The position numbers were made by a program, and so were the translations under genes. DNA of 64,000 bases from DATFVA01 sp963832715. Its GTDB lineage: Bacteria > Bacteroidota > Ignavibacteria > Ignavibacteriales > Ignavibacteriaceae. Of this stretch, positions 7,935 through 17,140 are shown one piece after another. The notes under the pieces are model-generated. The model made no database searches, was not told the DNA's origin, and was given only the letters and a program-made list of their open reading frames with translations. Position 1 is the stretch's first letter. Every line of letters starts with the position of its first letter. Where the stretch lies: contig CAWHVB010000008.1 of NCBI GenBank assembly GCA_963832715.1, positions 1-64,000 on the forward strand. The letters run 5' to 3'.

Positions 7935-8393
7935 ATGAACTTTTTTGATAAAAATATTCACCAGCTGATAGAACAGGTTGTTACTAATAAAGGATTCTTT
8001 TTAATCGACCTCGTAATGAGAGGCGAAAAGAACAACCGTGTTATTGAAGTTTATATCGATGCAGAAGCACTCGTATCGGCTGAAGATTGTGCTGAAATAA
8101 GCCGCGAAATTGATAAAAACCTGGAAGAAGAGAATATGCTTGAATCCGGGTACAGGCTGGAAGTGTCATCTCCCGGAGTAAACAGGCCGTTAAAATTTTT
8201 GAAACAATTTCCCAAGCATATTAATAGAAAGTTTGACGTTTCCTACAGGGAATCTGACAGCGTTAAGAAGATGTCAGGAACATTGAAAAGAATTGAAGGT
8301 AGCAGCCTTGTATTCCTCTCGAACAGCCGGGAAGAGGTAGCAGTCGATTTTTCTAATATTATAAAAGCAAAAGTAATAATTAGTTTTTCTTAG
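7935..8393 (+). CDS. rimP: Ribosome maturation factor RimP
   Basis: The 152-residue product matches RimP (about 150 residues), which assists 30S subunit assembly. The N-terminal alpha-beta domain contains the conserved stretch RVIEVYIDAEALVSAEDC and the motif LEVSSPGVNRPL, followed by the small C-terminal SH3-like barrel (SGTLKRIEGSSLVF). It is the first gene of the conserved rimP-nusA-infB-rbfA-truB run and starts 39 bases after a predicted promoter element. The nusA start follows 17 bases after its stop, behind GAGGAG. Confidence 0.95.
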   Translation: MNFFDKNIHQLIEQVVTNKGFFLIDLVMRGEKNNRVIEVYIDAEALVSAEDCAEISREIDKNLEEENMLESGYRLEVSSPGVNRPLKFLKQFPKHINRKFDVSYRESDSVKKMSGTLKRIEGSSLVFLSNSREEVAVDFSNIIKAKVIISFS

Positions 8394-8410
8394 AGGAGAA
8401 TAAAATATAA

Positions 8411-9658
8411 ATGAATTCAGAGATTGTAGAATCCTTTGCCCAGATGGTAAGGGATAAAGGTATTGATAAAGACGTTTTAGCGGGGATACTGGAAGAAATA
8501 TTCGGCCTTCTGGTCAGAAAAAAATATGGGGATGAAGCAAAATATGACGTGGTTGTGAATATGGACCGGGGAGATATTGAAATATTTCTTGAAAGAGAAA
8601 TCGTTGAAGAAGTTGAGGATCCCAACACACAGGTCAGTATTGAAGAAGTGAACCGGAAAGGCAACGAGGAAGAACTTGAAGTCGGCGATGATTATGTAGA
8701 GAAAATTGAGATCCCCTCTCTCGGAAGACGGTTAATTACACTTGCGAAACAAAGTTTAAACCAGAAGATACGCGAAATTGAAAAAGATATCATTTATAAT
8801 GAATATAAAGAGCTGCTGGGAGAAATAGTAGTAGGCGACATTTACCAGATCCGGAAAAGCGATATCCTTGTAAATCATAATAAAAATGAGCTTGTACTTC
8901 CCCGCAACGAGCAGATACCCTATGAACGTTATAAAAAAGGGGCAACTATCAGGGCTATTGTTAAAGAAGTACGTAAGGGCAACAGCGGTCCTGTGATCAT
9001 TGTCTCACGTTCCGATAATATGTTCCTCAGAAGACTATTTGAAATTGAAATTCCTGAAATTTATGATGGAATTATAGATATTAAGGCAATAGCGCGGGAA
9101 CCCGGCGAAAGGGCTAAGGTCGCAGTCGAATCCCAGGATAACAGGATTGATGCAGTAGGAGCATGCGTAGGCATGAAGGGAGTAAGGATCCATGCAATAG
9201 TCAGAGAATTGAATAATGAAAATATAGATGTCATTAATTACTCTGACGATTCAATCGTATTTATCCAGAGATCTCTTGCTCCTGCAAAGCTCAAAAAGAT
9301 TGAAGTTGATGACGATGAGAAAAAAGCGGTCGTAACGGCGGATGCCGACCAGGTTTCTCTTATTGTCGGACGGAATGGCGTTAATATCAGGCTTGCAATG
9401 AAACTCACGGATTATGAGATTGAAATACTTCGTGAAGAAAAACCTCTCGAAGAATACGAGGAAGATATAGAATTAATAGACCTGAAAGAAGAGCTTGGTG
9501 CTGATATATATGAACTCCTGATAAATCATCGCTATGATACTGCCCTGGAAGTTCTACAGGCAGGTCCGGAAAAATTGAAAGAAATCGAAGGATTAGATGA
9601 AGATAAAATCACAGAGATACTAAATCTAATAAAAGAGCAGTTTGAAGAAGAAGAATAG
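8411..9658 (+). CDS. nusA: Transcription termination/antitermination factor NusA
   Basis: The 415-residue NusA has an N-terminal RNA-polymerase-binding domain (about 1-130), an S1 domain (about 137-200), and two KH domains marked by GACVGMKGVRI (250-260) and LIVGRNGVNIRL (317-328). A short C-terminal helix-hairpin-helix-like segment (about 365-410) replaces the paired acidic repeats of E. coli NusA. It binds RNA polymerase and nascent RNA and modulates pausing, termination and antitermination. Its position between rimP and infB is the classic one. NusA could in principle act on the hairpin in its own operon leader. Confidence 0.96.
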   Translation: MNSEIVESFAQMVRDKGIDKDVLAGILEEIFGLLVRKKYGDEAKYDVVVNMDRGDIEIFLEREIVEEVEDPNTQVSIEEVNRKGNEEELEVGDDYVEKIEIPSLGRRLITLAKQSLNQKIREIEKDIIYNEYKELLGEIVVGDIYQIRKSDILVNHNKNELVLPRNEQIPYERYKKGATIRAIVKEVRKGNSGPVIIVSRSDNMFLRRLFEIEIPEIYDGIIDIKAIAREPGERAKVAVESQDNRIDAVGACVGMKGVRIHAIVRELNNENIDVINYSDDSIVFIQRSLAPAKLKKIEVDDDEKKAVVTADADQVSLIVGRNGVNIRLAMKLTDYEIEILREEKPLEEYEEDIELIDLKEELGADIYELLINHRYDTALEVLQAGPEKLKEIEGLDEDKITEILNLIKEQFEEEE

Positions 9659-9681
9659 CTTTAAAAACAGATAAGGATATT

Positions 9682-12309
9682 ATGGCAGAAGCCAAATCGA
9701 AAAAGATCAGAGTTTATAAATTAGCTTCCGAATACAATTTATCGGCTGAACAGCTGATTGAATTCCTGAAGAAAAAAGGCCATGAGATAAAATCTCATAT
9801 GACGCTTGTTTCAGATGAGATGCTTAAGGATATCCAGGATCATTTCAAAAAGGATATTGAAAAAGCTGAAAAGCATTATAAAAAGATAGCTGAATTCAAT
9901 AAGAAAAGAGTTGAAAGATCCGAAGAAGAAGAGAAGAAAGCTAAGAAGGAAGAGCCCGCAGTTGAAGAAGTTGAAGCTGCTGAACCGGAAAAACCCGAAG
10001 AGGTTGTTGAGGAAGCACCTAAAGAGGAGCAGCCCCCGGAAGCAGCAGAAGAACAGCCTGTTCCTGAAGTCGCTGAAGTTCCGGAAGAACCTATTAAAGC
10101 TCAGGAACCGGAACCGGAAGTTCAGGCAGAGGTCCCTAAGGAAAAGAAAGAAGATCAGTTTGTATCGCCTAAGGATACCGAAGCCGGTAAAAGAAAGGGA
10201 CTTAAGGTTGTAGGTAAAATCGACCTGGATGAAAAGAAACCCCCGGCACCTAAAACTGAGAAGCCTGCCGAAGAAGCATCTGAAAAACCTAAACAGGAAA
10301 CGGTCAAGAAGAAGAAAAAACCAAGAGCAAAAAAGAAATCCACGGATGCCGCTCCTGAAGAAACTGTTGTTTCGAAAAAGAAAAAGCGCGTTAAAAAATT
10401 TGAAATAGATGAGAAAGATGTTAAAGAAGCAATAAGGAAAACACTTCTGAGCATGGATGATACTGTTGCTTCCGGAAGAGCAAGTTCGCGGAAGAAGAAA
10501 AGGAAAGAAAGGGAAGCCGAAGAGGAAAGGCGGCTTGAAGAAAGATCCCGCGAAGAAAAGAAGATTAAAGTAACGGAATTTATTGCCGTGAATGAGCTTG
10601 CTAACCTGATGGGAGTGCCGGTTGGAGATGTAATAGCAAAATGTATAGCTCTCGGTTTAATGGTTTCCATTAACCAGAGACTTGATGTGGAAACAATTAC
10701 TCTCGTGGCTGATGAATTCGGATTTGAAGTGGAATTCCAGACCGAATATACTGCCGAAGCACTTGAAGATACTCCTGATGAACCGGATACTCTGAAACCG
10801 AGACCGCCGGTTGTTACTATAATGGGTCACGTTGATCATGGAAAAACATCTCTTCTTGATTATATCAGAAGATCAAATGTTGTAGCCGGAGAATCGGGCG
10901 GAATTACCCAGCATATTGGTGCTTATAAGGTTGACGTTGGAAACGGGAAGAATATAACTTTCCTTGATACACCCGGTCACGAAGCATTTACTGCTATGAG
11001 AGCAAGAGGCGCTCAGCTGACGGATATCGTGATACTGGTGGTAGCTGCTGATGATGCGGTTATGCCCCAGACTGTAGAGGCTATTAACCATGCACAGGCA
11101 GCGGGTGTTCCGATTGTGATAGCGATTAACAAAATTGATAAACCAGGCGCAAATATCGATAAGATAAAGCAGCAGCTGGCTGATAGAAATGTTCTTGTAG
11201 AGGACTGGGGCGGAAAAAATCAGTGTGTCGAAATCTCCGCAAAGACGGGTGTTAATGTCGATACTCTGCTTGAGAAAATACTGCTTGAAGCCGAATTGCT
11301 CGAATTAAAAGCAAATCCCGACCGTGCCGCACGCGGAGCGGTGGTAGAATCAGAACTGGATAAGGGCCGGGGAATAACCGGGACTATCCTCGTGCAGAAA
11401 GGTACGCTTAAAGTCGGTGATCCTTTTGTAGCCGGTATCTACCAGGGGAAAGTCCGTGCAATGTTCGATGAACGCGGAAATAAAGTTGATGAAGCAGGAC
11501 CTTCAACCCCTGTGCAGGTGCTTGGTTTTGAGGGGTCTCCCCAGGCAGGCGATACATTTGTTGTTGTTGAATCTGAAAGAGTCGCACGCGAAATCGGTAT
11601 TAAGAGGCAGCAGCTTAAAAGAGAGCAGGATCAGAAACAGGTACGGCACATTACTCTTGATGAGATTGCAAAACAAATTAGTATCGGCGGTGTAAAAGAA
11701 CTTGCACTTATTGTGAAAGGTGATGTGGATGGTTCTGTAGAGGCTTTGTCCGATTCACTTATGAAACTGTCAAACGAGGAAGTTGTTGTACAGGTAATTC
11801 ATAAAGGCGTCGGCGGAATCTCCGAAAGTGATGTTCTGCTGGCTTCTGCATCCGATGCAATTATAATCGGGTTCCATGTACGGCCTAATCTGAATGCAAG
11901 AAAACTTGCTGAGACACAGAATGTAGATATAAGATTATACAGCGTTATTTATGATGCCATTAACGAAGTTAAATCTGCACTCGAAGGATTACTTTCACCT
12001 GTATTATCTGAGGAGGTGGTTGCAACTCTTGAAATCCGCGATACCTTCAAAGTACCTAAAACCGGAACAGTTGCAGGGTGCTATGTACAGGATGGTAAGA
12101 TCATGCGTAATAATAAAATAAGGCTTATCAGGGACGGCATTGTGATTCACGAAGGTGAAATAGGTTCCTTAAAGAGATTTAAGGATGATGTACGTGAAGT
12201 TGATGCCGGCTATGAGTGCGGTCTTAATCTCAATAACTTTAACGACTTGAAAGTCGGAGATATTATAGAAGCTTATAAGATTATAGAGACGAAGAAAAAA
12301 CTAGCTTAA
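9682..12309 (+). CDS. infB: Translation initiation factor IF-2
   Basis: The 875-residue GTPase places initiator fMet-tRNA on the 30S subunit and promotes subunit joining. An IF2_N domain (about 8-60) is followed by a long low-complexity linker rich in Glu, Pro, Ala and Lys (about 75-290), then a second N-domain-like part, the G domain with P-loop GHVDHGKT near residue 381, DTPGHEAF and NKID, and beta-barrel and C-terminal tRNA-binding domains. The linker is longer than in many bacteria but usual for Bacteroidetes relatives. It is located between nusA and rbfA in the conserved operon. Confidence 0.97.
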   Translation: MAEAKSKKIRVYKLASEYNLSAEQLIEFLKKKGHEIKSHMTLVSDEMLKDIQDHFKKDIEKAEKHYKKIAEFNKKRVERSEEEEKKAKKEEPAVEEVEAAEPEKPEEVVEEAPKEEQPPEAAEEQPVPEVAEVPEEPIKAQEPEPEVQAEVPKEKKEDQFVSPKDTEAGKRKGLKVVGKIDLDEKKPPAPKTEKPAEEASEKPKQETVKKKKKPRAKKKSTDAAPEETVVSKKKKRVKKFEIDEKDVKEAIRKTLLSMDDTVASGRASSRKKKRKEREAEEERRLEERSREEKKIKVTEFIAVNELANLMGVPVGDVIAKCIALGLMVSINQRLDVETITLVADEFGFEVEFQTEYTAEALEDTPDEPDTLKPRPPVVTIMGHVDHGKTSLLDYIRRSNVVAGESGGITQHIGAYKVDVGNGKNITFLDTPGHEAFTAMRARGAQLTDIVILVVAADDAVMPQTVEAINHAQAAGVPIVIAINKIDKPGANIDKIKQQLADRNVLVEDWGGKNQCVEISAKTGVNVDTLLEKILLEAELLELKANPDRAARGAVVESELDKGRGITGTILVQKGTLKVGDPFVAGIYQGKVRAMFDERGNKVDEAGPSTPVQVLGFEGSPQAGDTFVVVESERVAREIGIKRQQLKREQDQKQVRHITLDEIAKQISIGGVKELALIVKGDVDGSVEALSDSLMKLSNEEVVVQVIHKGVGGISESDVLLASASDAIIIGFHVRPNLNARKLAETQNVDIRLYSVIYDAINEVKSALEGLLSPVLSEEVVATLEIRDTFKVPKTGTVAGCYVQDGKIMRNNKIRLIRDGIVIHEGEIGSLKRFKDDVREVDAGYECGLNLNNFNDLKVGDIIEAYKIIETKKKLA

Positions 12310-12338
12310 TATTTTTAGAATTGGACCCGGGTGACTGA

Positions 12339-12695
12339 ATGGCTCACAGAATTGATAAACTGGAACATCTTCTCAAAGAAGAAGTCAGCATGATATTTTT
12401 ATACAAACTTCATGATCCGGCATTCGGACTTCTGACAATAACCAATGTGAAGCTGAGTCCCGATTTAAAAATCGCTAAAATATATATTTCGGTTTTTGAA
12501 AGGGAGAGGCGGGAGGCTGTACTGGAAAAAATTAGGGATAGAGCGGGATTTATCAGAACAGAACTTGCTCACAGGATAAGAATAAAATTTATACCGGAAC
12601 TAAAATTCTTTATTGATGATACTCTCGATTATGTCGAAAAAATAGAAGGCCTGATAAAAAAGATTCACGAGGATGATAACAAAGAAGATAATTGA
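12339..12695 (+). CDS. rbfA: 30S ribosome-binding factor RbfA
   Basis: The 118-residue protein has the RbfA KH-like fold: an N-terminal helix with RIDKLEHLLKEEVSMIF, the strand TITNVKLSPDLKIAKIYISVF, and the conserved HRIRIKFIPELKFFIDDTLDYVEKIEGLI. RbfA aids late maturation of the 16S rRNA 5' end and cold adaptation. It lies 29 bases after infB and overlaps truB by 23 bases, indicating coupled translation. The short acidic tail (HEDDNKEDN) is encoded within the overlap. Confidence 0.95.
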   Translation: MAHRIDKLEHLLKEEVSMIFLYKLHDPAFGLLTITNVKLSPDLKIAKIYISVFERERREAVLEKIRDRAGFIRTELAHRIRIKFIPELKFFIDDTLDYVEKIEGLIKKIHEDDNKEDN

Positions 12696-13401
12696 TAACG
12701 GTGTTGATTTTCAGGCCGGCGAAGTTATACTAATTGACAAACCTAAAGGGTGGACCTCTTTTAAGGTAATCAGGAAGGTACGCGGCGCGGTTAAAGTTAA
12801 AAAGGTGGGACATGCGGGTACACTGGACCCGATGGCTACCGGGCTTCTAATCGTCTGTACCGGTAAAAAAACAAAAGAAATCTCGTCATTCCAGGATCTG
12901 CCCAAAGTTTATGAAGGAACTATTACTCTTGGGAAAACCTCTCCTTCAATGGATACTGAAACAGAAGCAGCAGATGAAAAACCGGTGAATGATATAACAG
13001 AAGAAATGATTTTCAGGGAAAAAGAGAAGCTCACCGGCAGGATAATGCAGATCCCCCCTATGTACTCAGCATTGAAGGTGGGAGGTCAGCCCTTATATAA
13101 ACTTGCCAGGCAGGGTAAGGAAATAAAAAGGGAGCCGAGAGAGATTGAGATATACAATTTTGATATTCTGAATATTGCAGTACCCGAAATTCAGTTCAGA
13201 ATTAAATGTTCAAGAGGCACTTATATAAGATCGGTTGCAGATACCCTGGGGAGAGAACTGGGCTGCGGCGGAATTTTAAGCGCCCTGAGAAGAACTGCCA
13301 TTGGTGATCATAAAGTGGAGGATGCATTCCTTCCGGAAGAATTTGTAAAAACACTGGGATCTGAGCGTGAAAACGCAGAATTCCATAACTCATTATGTTA
13401 A
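12673..13401 (+). CDS. truB: tRNA pseudouridine-55 synthase TruB
   Basis: The 242-residue enzyme makes pseudouridine 55 in the T-loop of tRNAs. The catalytic motif is GHAGTLDPMATGLL, with the nucleophile Asp52, and later motifs include IPPMYSALKVGGQPLYKLAR and SRGTYIRSVADTLG. It is shorter than E. coli TruB (314 residues) because the C-terminal PUA-like domain is reduced, as in many bacteria. ATG 12673 is preceded by CGAGG and is the only reasonable start, so the 23-base overlap with rbfA is real. Confidence 0.95.
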   Translation: MITKKIIDNGVDFQAGEVILIDKPKGWTSFKVIRKVRGAVKVKKVGHAGTLDPMATGLLIVCTGKKTKEISSFQDLPKVYEGTITLGKTSPSMDTETEAADEKPVNDITEEMIFREKEKLTGRIMQIPPMYSALKVGGQPLYKLARQGKEIKREPREIEIYNFDILNIAVPEIQFRIKCSRGTYIRSVADTLGRELGCGGILSALRRTAIGDHKVEDAFLPEEFVKTLGSERENAEFHNSLC

Positions 13402-13479
13402 TATGACTTACAGGAAAAACATTTCATTTTCTTCTAAAATAACTTATATTAATAAGCTATCGTTTGTTTTAAGTATTGT

Positions 13480-14430
13480 ATGAATATATTTCACGATATT
13501 TCTGAAATAAAAAAAGATAAAAATACATTTTTAACGCTGGGTACGTTTGATGGTATCCATCTCGGTCACCAGAAAATTATTGATAAGCTGATCGGTAAAA
13601 CCAGGAGTGCAGACGGAAGAAATTTCCTTATCACTTTTGATCCTCACCCGAGGAATGTGATTTCAAATGCTGCTGACTTTAAAATATTAAGTACACCCGC
13701 GGAAAAAGCAGCAGTCCTTGAGAAACTCGGTATAATGAACCTGCTTATAATTAATTTCACTAAAGAATTTTCTCAGCAGACAGCGGAAGAATTCTTTAAG
13801 AATTATATAATAGATAAAATCGGCATCAAAGAAATTATTATCGGTTATGATCACCATTTCGGCAAGGGCCGCGGAGGAGATGAATCAACTCTGAGGGATA
13901 TGGGAAAGCAGTATGGATTTGGAGTTGAAACGGTAGATGCGTTCAGGATGGATGGTGAGATTGTCAGCAGTACTAAAATCCGAAATGCCCTGTCCGATGG
14001 AAATCTAAAGATTGCAAATGCATATCTTAACCGTAATTATGAATTTTCCGGCATCGTGATCGAGGGTGATAAACGCGGCAGAGAACTCGGCTTCCCTACG
14101 GCAAATATAAAACCGGATAATGAACACAAACTGCTTCCTGCTCTGGGCATATACCTGGTTGATTTTTATTACGGCGGCCTCAGGCATTATGGTTTGCTGA
14201 GCATAGGAAAGAGACCTACATTTTATAATTCAGGCAAGATAGTGCCTGAAGTTTATATTTATGATTTTGATAATGAGATCTACGGGGAGAAGGTAAAAGT
14301 CTCCGTGCTTGAAAGACTTCGCGGAGAGGAAAAATTTTCATCTGCGGAGGAACTTGTAGCCCAGATGAAGATCGATAAAAAGAACGGGAGAGAACTGATC
14401 AGAGGATTTCAACCCGTTGATAAAAATTGA
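13480..14430 (+). CDS. ribF: Bifunctional riboflavin kinase/FAD synthetase RibF
   Basis: The 316-residue enzyme converts riboflavin to FMN and then FAD. The N-terminal adenylyltransferase domain shows LGTFDGIHLGHQKII, DPHPR and VSSTKIR; the C-terminal riboflavin kinase domain has GDKRGRELGFPTANI and the later PEVYIYDFDNEIYGEKV. It lies between truB and rpsO, the common arrangement outside the Enterobacteria. A 78-nt gap precedes it, holding an A+T-rich stretch and a TATCGTTTG sequence that only loosely resembles a -7 element, so an internal promoter is possible but weakly supported. Confidence 0.95.
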   Translation: MNIFHDISEIKKDKNTFLTLGTFDGIHLGHQKIIDKLIGKTRSADGRNFLITFDPHPRNVISNAADFKILSTPAEKAAVLEKLGIMNLLIINFTKEFSQQTAEEFFKNYIIDKIGIKEIIIGYDHHFGKGRGGDESTLRDMGKQYGFGVETVDAFRMDGEIVSSTKIRNALSDGNLKIANAYLNRNYEFSGIVIEGDKRGRELGFPTANIKPDNEHKLLPALGIYLVDFYYGGLRHYGLLSIGKRPTFYNSGKIVPEVYIYDFDNEIYGEKVKVSVLERLRGEEKFSSAEELVAQMKIDKKNGRELIRGFQPVDKN

Positions 14431-14495
14431 AACTAACTAATTAATTCCGGTTGCGACTGGGATTATATTGTATAATACATAATAAGGATAGATAA

Positions 14496-14759
14496 ATGAC
14501 CAAAGAGGAAAAACTCGAAGTAATTAAAAAATTCGGCGGAAATGAAAAAGATTCAGGCAAAGCTGAAGTACAGATTGCAATTCTGACCGGACGGATAAAT
14601 GAACTGACCGGGCATTTTAATGCTCATAAAAAAGATCATCATTCAAGAAGAGGATTGATGATGATGGTCGGTAAAAGAAGAAGACTGCTTGATTATCTCA
14701 TGAAAAAAGATATTAACAGGTACAGGGCGGTAATTCAGGAATTAAATATCAGAAAATAA
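14496..14759 (+). CDS. rpsO: 30S ribosomal protein S15
   Basis: The 87-residue protein (usual length 88-89) carries the S15 signature: GSGKAEVQIA-like sequence at residues 18-28, LTGHFNAHKKDHHSRRGL, and the C-terminal KRRRLLDYLMKKD. S15 binds the 16S rRNA central domain early in assembly. AAGGATAG precedes the ATG. The 65-nt upstream gap contains TATAAT, but the spacing to an upstream TTGCGA is only 14, so an independent promoter is uncertain. pnp follows 31 bases downstream, the conserved rpsO-pnp pairing. Confidence 0.96.
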   Translation: MTKEEKLEVIKKFGGNEKDSGKAEVQIAILTGRINELTGHFNAHKKDHHSRRGLMMMVGKRRRLLDYLMKKDINRYRAVIQELNIRK

Positions 14760-14790
14760 ATTGAATGTAAGAAAGAATTGAAGGTAAAAA

Positions 14791-16899
14791 ATGACAGTTT
14801 TAAAAGAAGTTGAGATCGGCGGACGTAAGTTTTCAATAGAAACAGGCCGGTTTGCTAAACAGGCTAATGGTGCTGTAATGGTGAGATACGCCGATACAAT
14901 GGTTTTGGTCACTGCAGTCGCTGCTGAAGAACCCAAAGAAGACCAGGACTTTTTTCCCCTGCAGGTTGAATACAGGGAGAAGACATCCGCTGCAGGTAAA
15001 TTCCCCGGCGGTTATATTAAAAGAGAAGGCAGACCTTCTGAAAAAGAAATATTAAGCGCACGCCTTGTTGACCGCCCTATCCGTCCTCTGTTTCCGGATA
15101 ATTATACGAATGAAACTCAGATAATTGCATTTGTACTATCTTATGATGGTGAAAATGATTCGGACGTACTTGCTGCTACCGGGGCATCTGCGGCACTCCT
15201 GATCTCCGATATACCATTTAACGGTCCTATTGCCGAAGTAAGGGTTGGAAGGATCAACGGTGAATTCATTGCGAACCCTACTCACCAGCAGTTAAAAGAA
15301 AGCGACCTGGAACTCGTTGTAGCCGGTACCACAGATTCGATAATGATGGTTGAAGGTGAATCAAAGGAAGTCGGTGAAGCTGATCTGCTGGAAGCACTGA
15401 AGTTTGCACAGGGAGAGATCAAAAAACTGGTCGATCTTCAAAATGAGATCAGAGCCGAAGTGGGAAAAGCAAAACGGGAAGTTCCTGTTAAGGAAATACC
15501 CGAAGGACTTGAAGCTGCTGTAAAAGAAAAAGCATTTGATTCGTTTAAGGAAATTGTTCATTCTGTTTTAGCTAAGGAAGAAAGAAGCGCTAAAAACAAG
15601 GAGCTGACTAATTCGGTGATTGAACAGTTGAGCGAAGCATTTCCTGAATCCGAAAAGATCATCAAGAATATTATGCACGATATCGAGAAAGATCTGATGA
15701 GAAAGAGGATCCTCGATGAAGGAGTCAGGCTTGACGGTAGAAATACCACCCAGATAAGACCGATTACAGTGGAAACCAGTGTGCTGCCCAGAACGCATGG
15801 TTCGGCTTTATTTACCAGGGGTGAAACTCAGAGCTTAACCTCAGTAACCCTGGGTACTAAAAATGACGAACAGACCGTTGATGGTCTTGTTGCCGAGTAC
15901 TCCAAAAAATTTATGCTCCATTATAATTTCCCGCCCTTTAGTGTTGGTGAAGTGGGACGTATGACCGGCGTAGGAAGAAGAGAAATCGGACACGGCAACC
16001 TCGCGGAACGTGCCCTGAAAATTATGTTCCCTGAAGAAGCTGTATTCCCGTATACCGTCCGGATAATATCTGATATACTTGAATCAAACGGTTCTTCATC
16101 TATGGCTACAGTATGTGCAGGTTCTCTGGCTTTATTTGATGCGGGAGTACCGATGGGAAAACCTGTAGCAGGTATTGCCATGGGATTGGTAAAAGAAGGA
16201 GATAAACATTCTATCCTGTCCGATATCCTTGGTAATGAAGATCATTTAGGTGATATGGACTTTAAGGTTGCCGGAACGGAAAAAGGAATTACTGCTTTCC
16301 AGATGGATATAAAGATCGAAGGAATTTCTTTTGAAATTATGGAAAAAGCTCTTAACCAGGCAAAAGAAGGAAGAATGCATATCCTCGGCATTATGAATGA
16401 ATCGATCAGTCAGCCGCGTGAACATCTTTCTCCCTATGCTCCAAGGCTGATTCAGATAAAAGTTGAAACAGATCAGATCGGTCTTATAATCGGACCCGGC
16501 GGAAAAACTATCCAGGGAATGCAGAGATTGTTTGGTGTCGATATCAATATTGAAGATGACGGAACGGTTAGTATTGCTTCGCCTGACCGCGACAGCGCCG
16601 CCCGCTGCAAGGAGCATATTAAAAAGTTGACTGCAACGCCTGAAGTTGGTGAAATTTACGACGGTGTTGTAACTAAAATAATGGACTTTGGAGCCTTTGT
16701 TGAAATCCTTCCGGGTAAAGAAGGACTGCTTCATATCTCTCAGATTGATAATAAGAGAGTTAATAAAGTTACCGATTACTTTAAAGAAGGCGATAAGGTC
16801 AGTGTAAAACTCCTGAAAGTTGAAAACGGCAAGTATTCTTTAAGCAGGAAAGAACTCCTTAAAGAAGAAAACAAAGAGACTAAAACAGAAGCACAATAA
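14791..16899 (+). CDS. pnp: Polyribonucleotide nucleotidyltransferase (PNPase)
   Basis: The 702-residue phosphorolytic 3'-5' exoribonuclease has two RNase PH-like domains (about 1-230 and 315-550) joined by an alpha-helical linker, then KH (IGLIIGPGGKTIQGMQ) and S1 (GEIYDGVVTKIMDFGAFVEI) RNA-binding domains. It works as a trimer in mRNA decay and is the last gene of the operon. A strong intrinsic terminator lies immediately downstream. Length and domain order are standard. Confidence 0.97.
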   Translation: MTVLKEVEIGGRKFSIETGRFAKQANGAVMVRYADTMVLVTAVAAEEPKEDQDFFPLQVEYREKTSAAGKFPGGYIKREGRPSEKEILSARLVDRPIRPLFPDNYTNETQIIAFVLSYDGENDSDVLAATGASAALLISDIPFNGPIAEVRVGRINGEFIANPTHQQLKESDLELVVAGTTDSIMMVEGESKEVGEADLLEALKFAQGEIKKLVDLQNEIRAEVGKAKREVPVKEIPEGLEAAVKEKAFDSFKEIVHSVLAKEERSAKNKELTNSVIEQLSEAFPESEKIIKNIMHDIEKDLMRKRILDEGVRLDGRNTTQIRPITVETSVLPRTHGSALFTRGETQSLTSVTLGTKNDEQTVDGLVAEYSKKFMLHYNFPPFSVGEVGRMTGVGRREIGHGNLAERALKIMFPEEAVFPYTVRIISDILESNGSSSMATVCAGSLALFDAGVPMGKPVAGIAMGLVKEGDKHSILSDILGNEDHLGDMDFKVAGTEKGITAFQMDIKIEGISFEIMEKALNQAKEGRMHILGIMNESISQPREHLSPYAPRLIQIKVETDQIGLIIGPGGKTIQGMQRLFGVDINIEDDGTVSIASPDRDSAARCKEHIKKLTATPEVGEIYDGVVTKIMDFGAFVEILPGKEGLLHISQIDNKRVNKVTDYFKEGDKVSVKLLKVENGKYSLSRKELLKEENKETKTEAQ

Positions 16900-16907
16900 A
16901 AGTTTTC

Positions 16908-16935
16908 TGCCGGGCAAATTGCCCGGCAATTTTTT
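16908..16935 (+). terminator. Intrinsic terminator after pnp
   Basis: TGCCGGGC (16908-16915) pairs perfectly with GCCCGGCA (16921-16928) around the loop AAATT and is followed by ATTTTTT. It ends the rimP-to-pnp transcription unit. Confidence 0.9.
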
Positions 16936-17140
16936 AAATAACAACAATCGCTTGGGATGGAAACCGTGTATTTGAAACACATCAGGTTTTTGGTTTTATT
17001 ATCCCTTCTGAGGAACTGTGTTACCTGCAGTGAGGATAGCATACAACCGGAAGAGACATTACCGGCTTACATATTAAGCGAAGGGTACCCTAATTTTTAT
17101 ATAATGAAATATTTACTTTCATTGAAAGAGTTTGTCCTTT

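Noticed and set aside
10155..10670. 171-codon reverse-strand frame inside infB
   Set aside because: It is antisense to the Lys/Glu-rich linker of IF-2; its Ser/Phe-rich sequence is what such codons give on the other strand.
14451..14476. TTGCGA...TATAAT sigma-70-like promoter ahead of rpsO
   Set aside because: The spacing is only 14 nt and the element does not match the Bacteroidetes pattern, so I did not list it as a feature.
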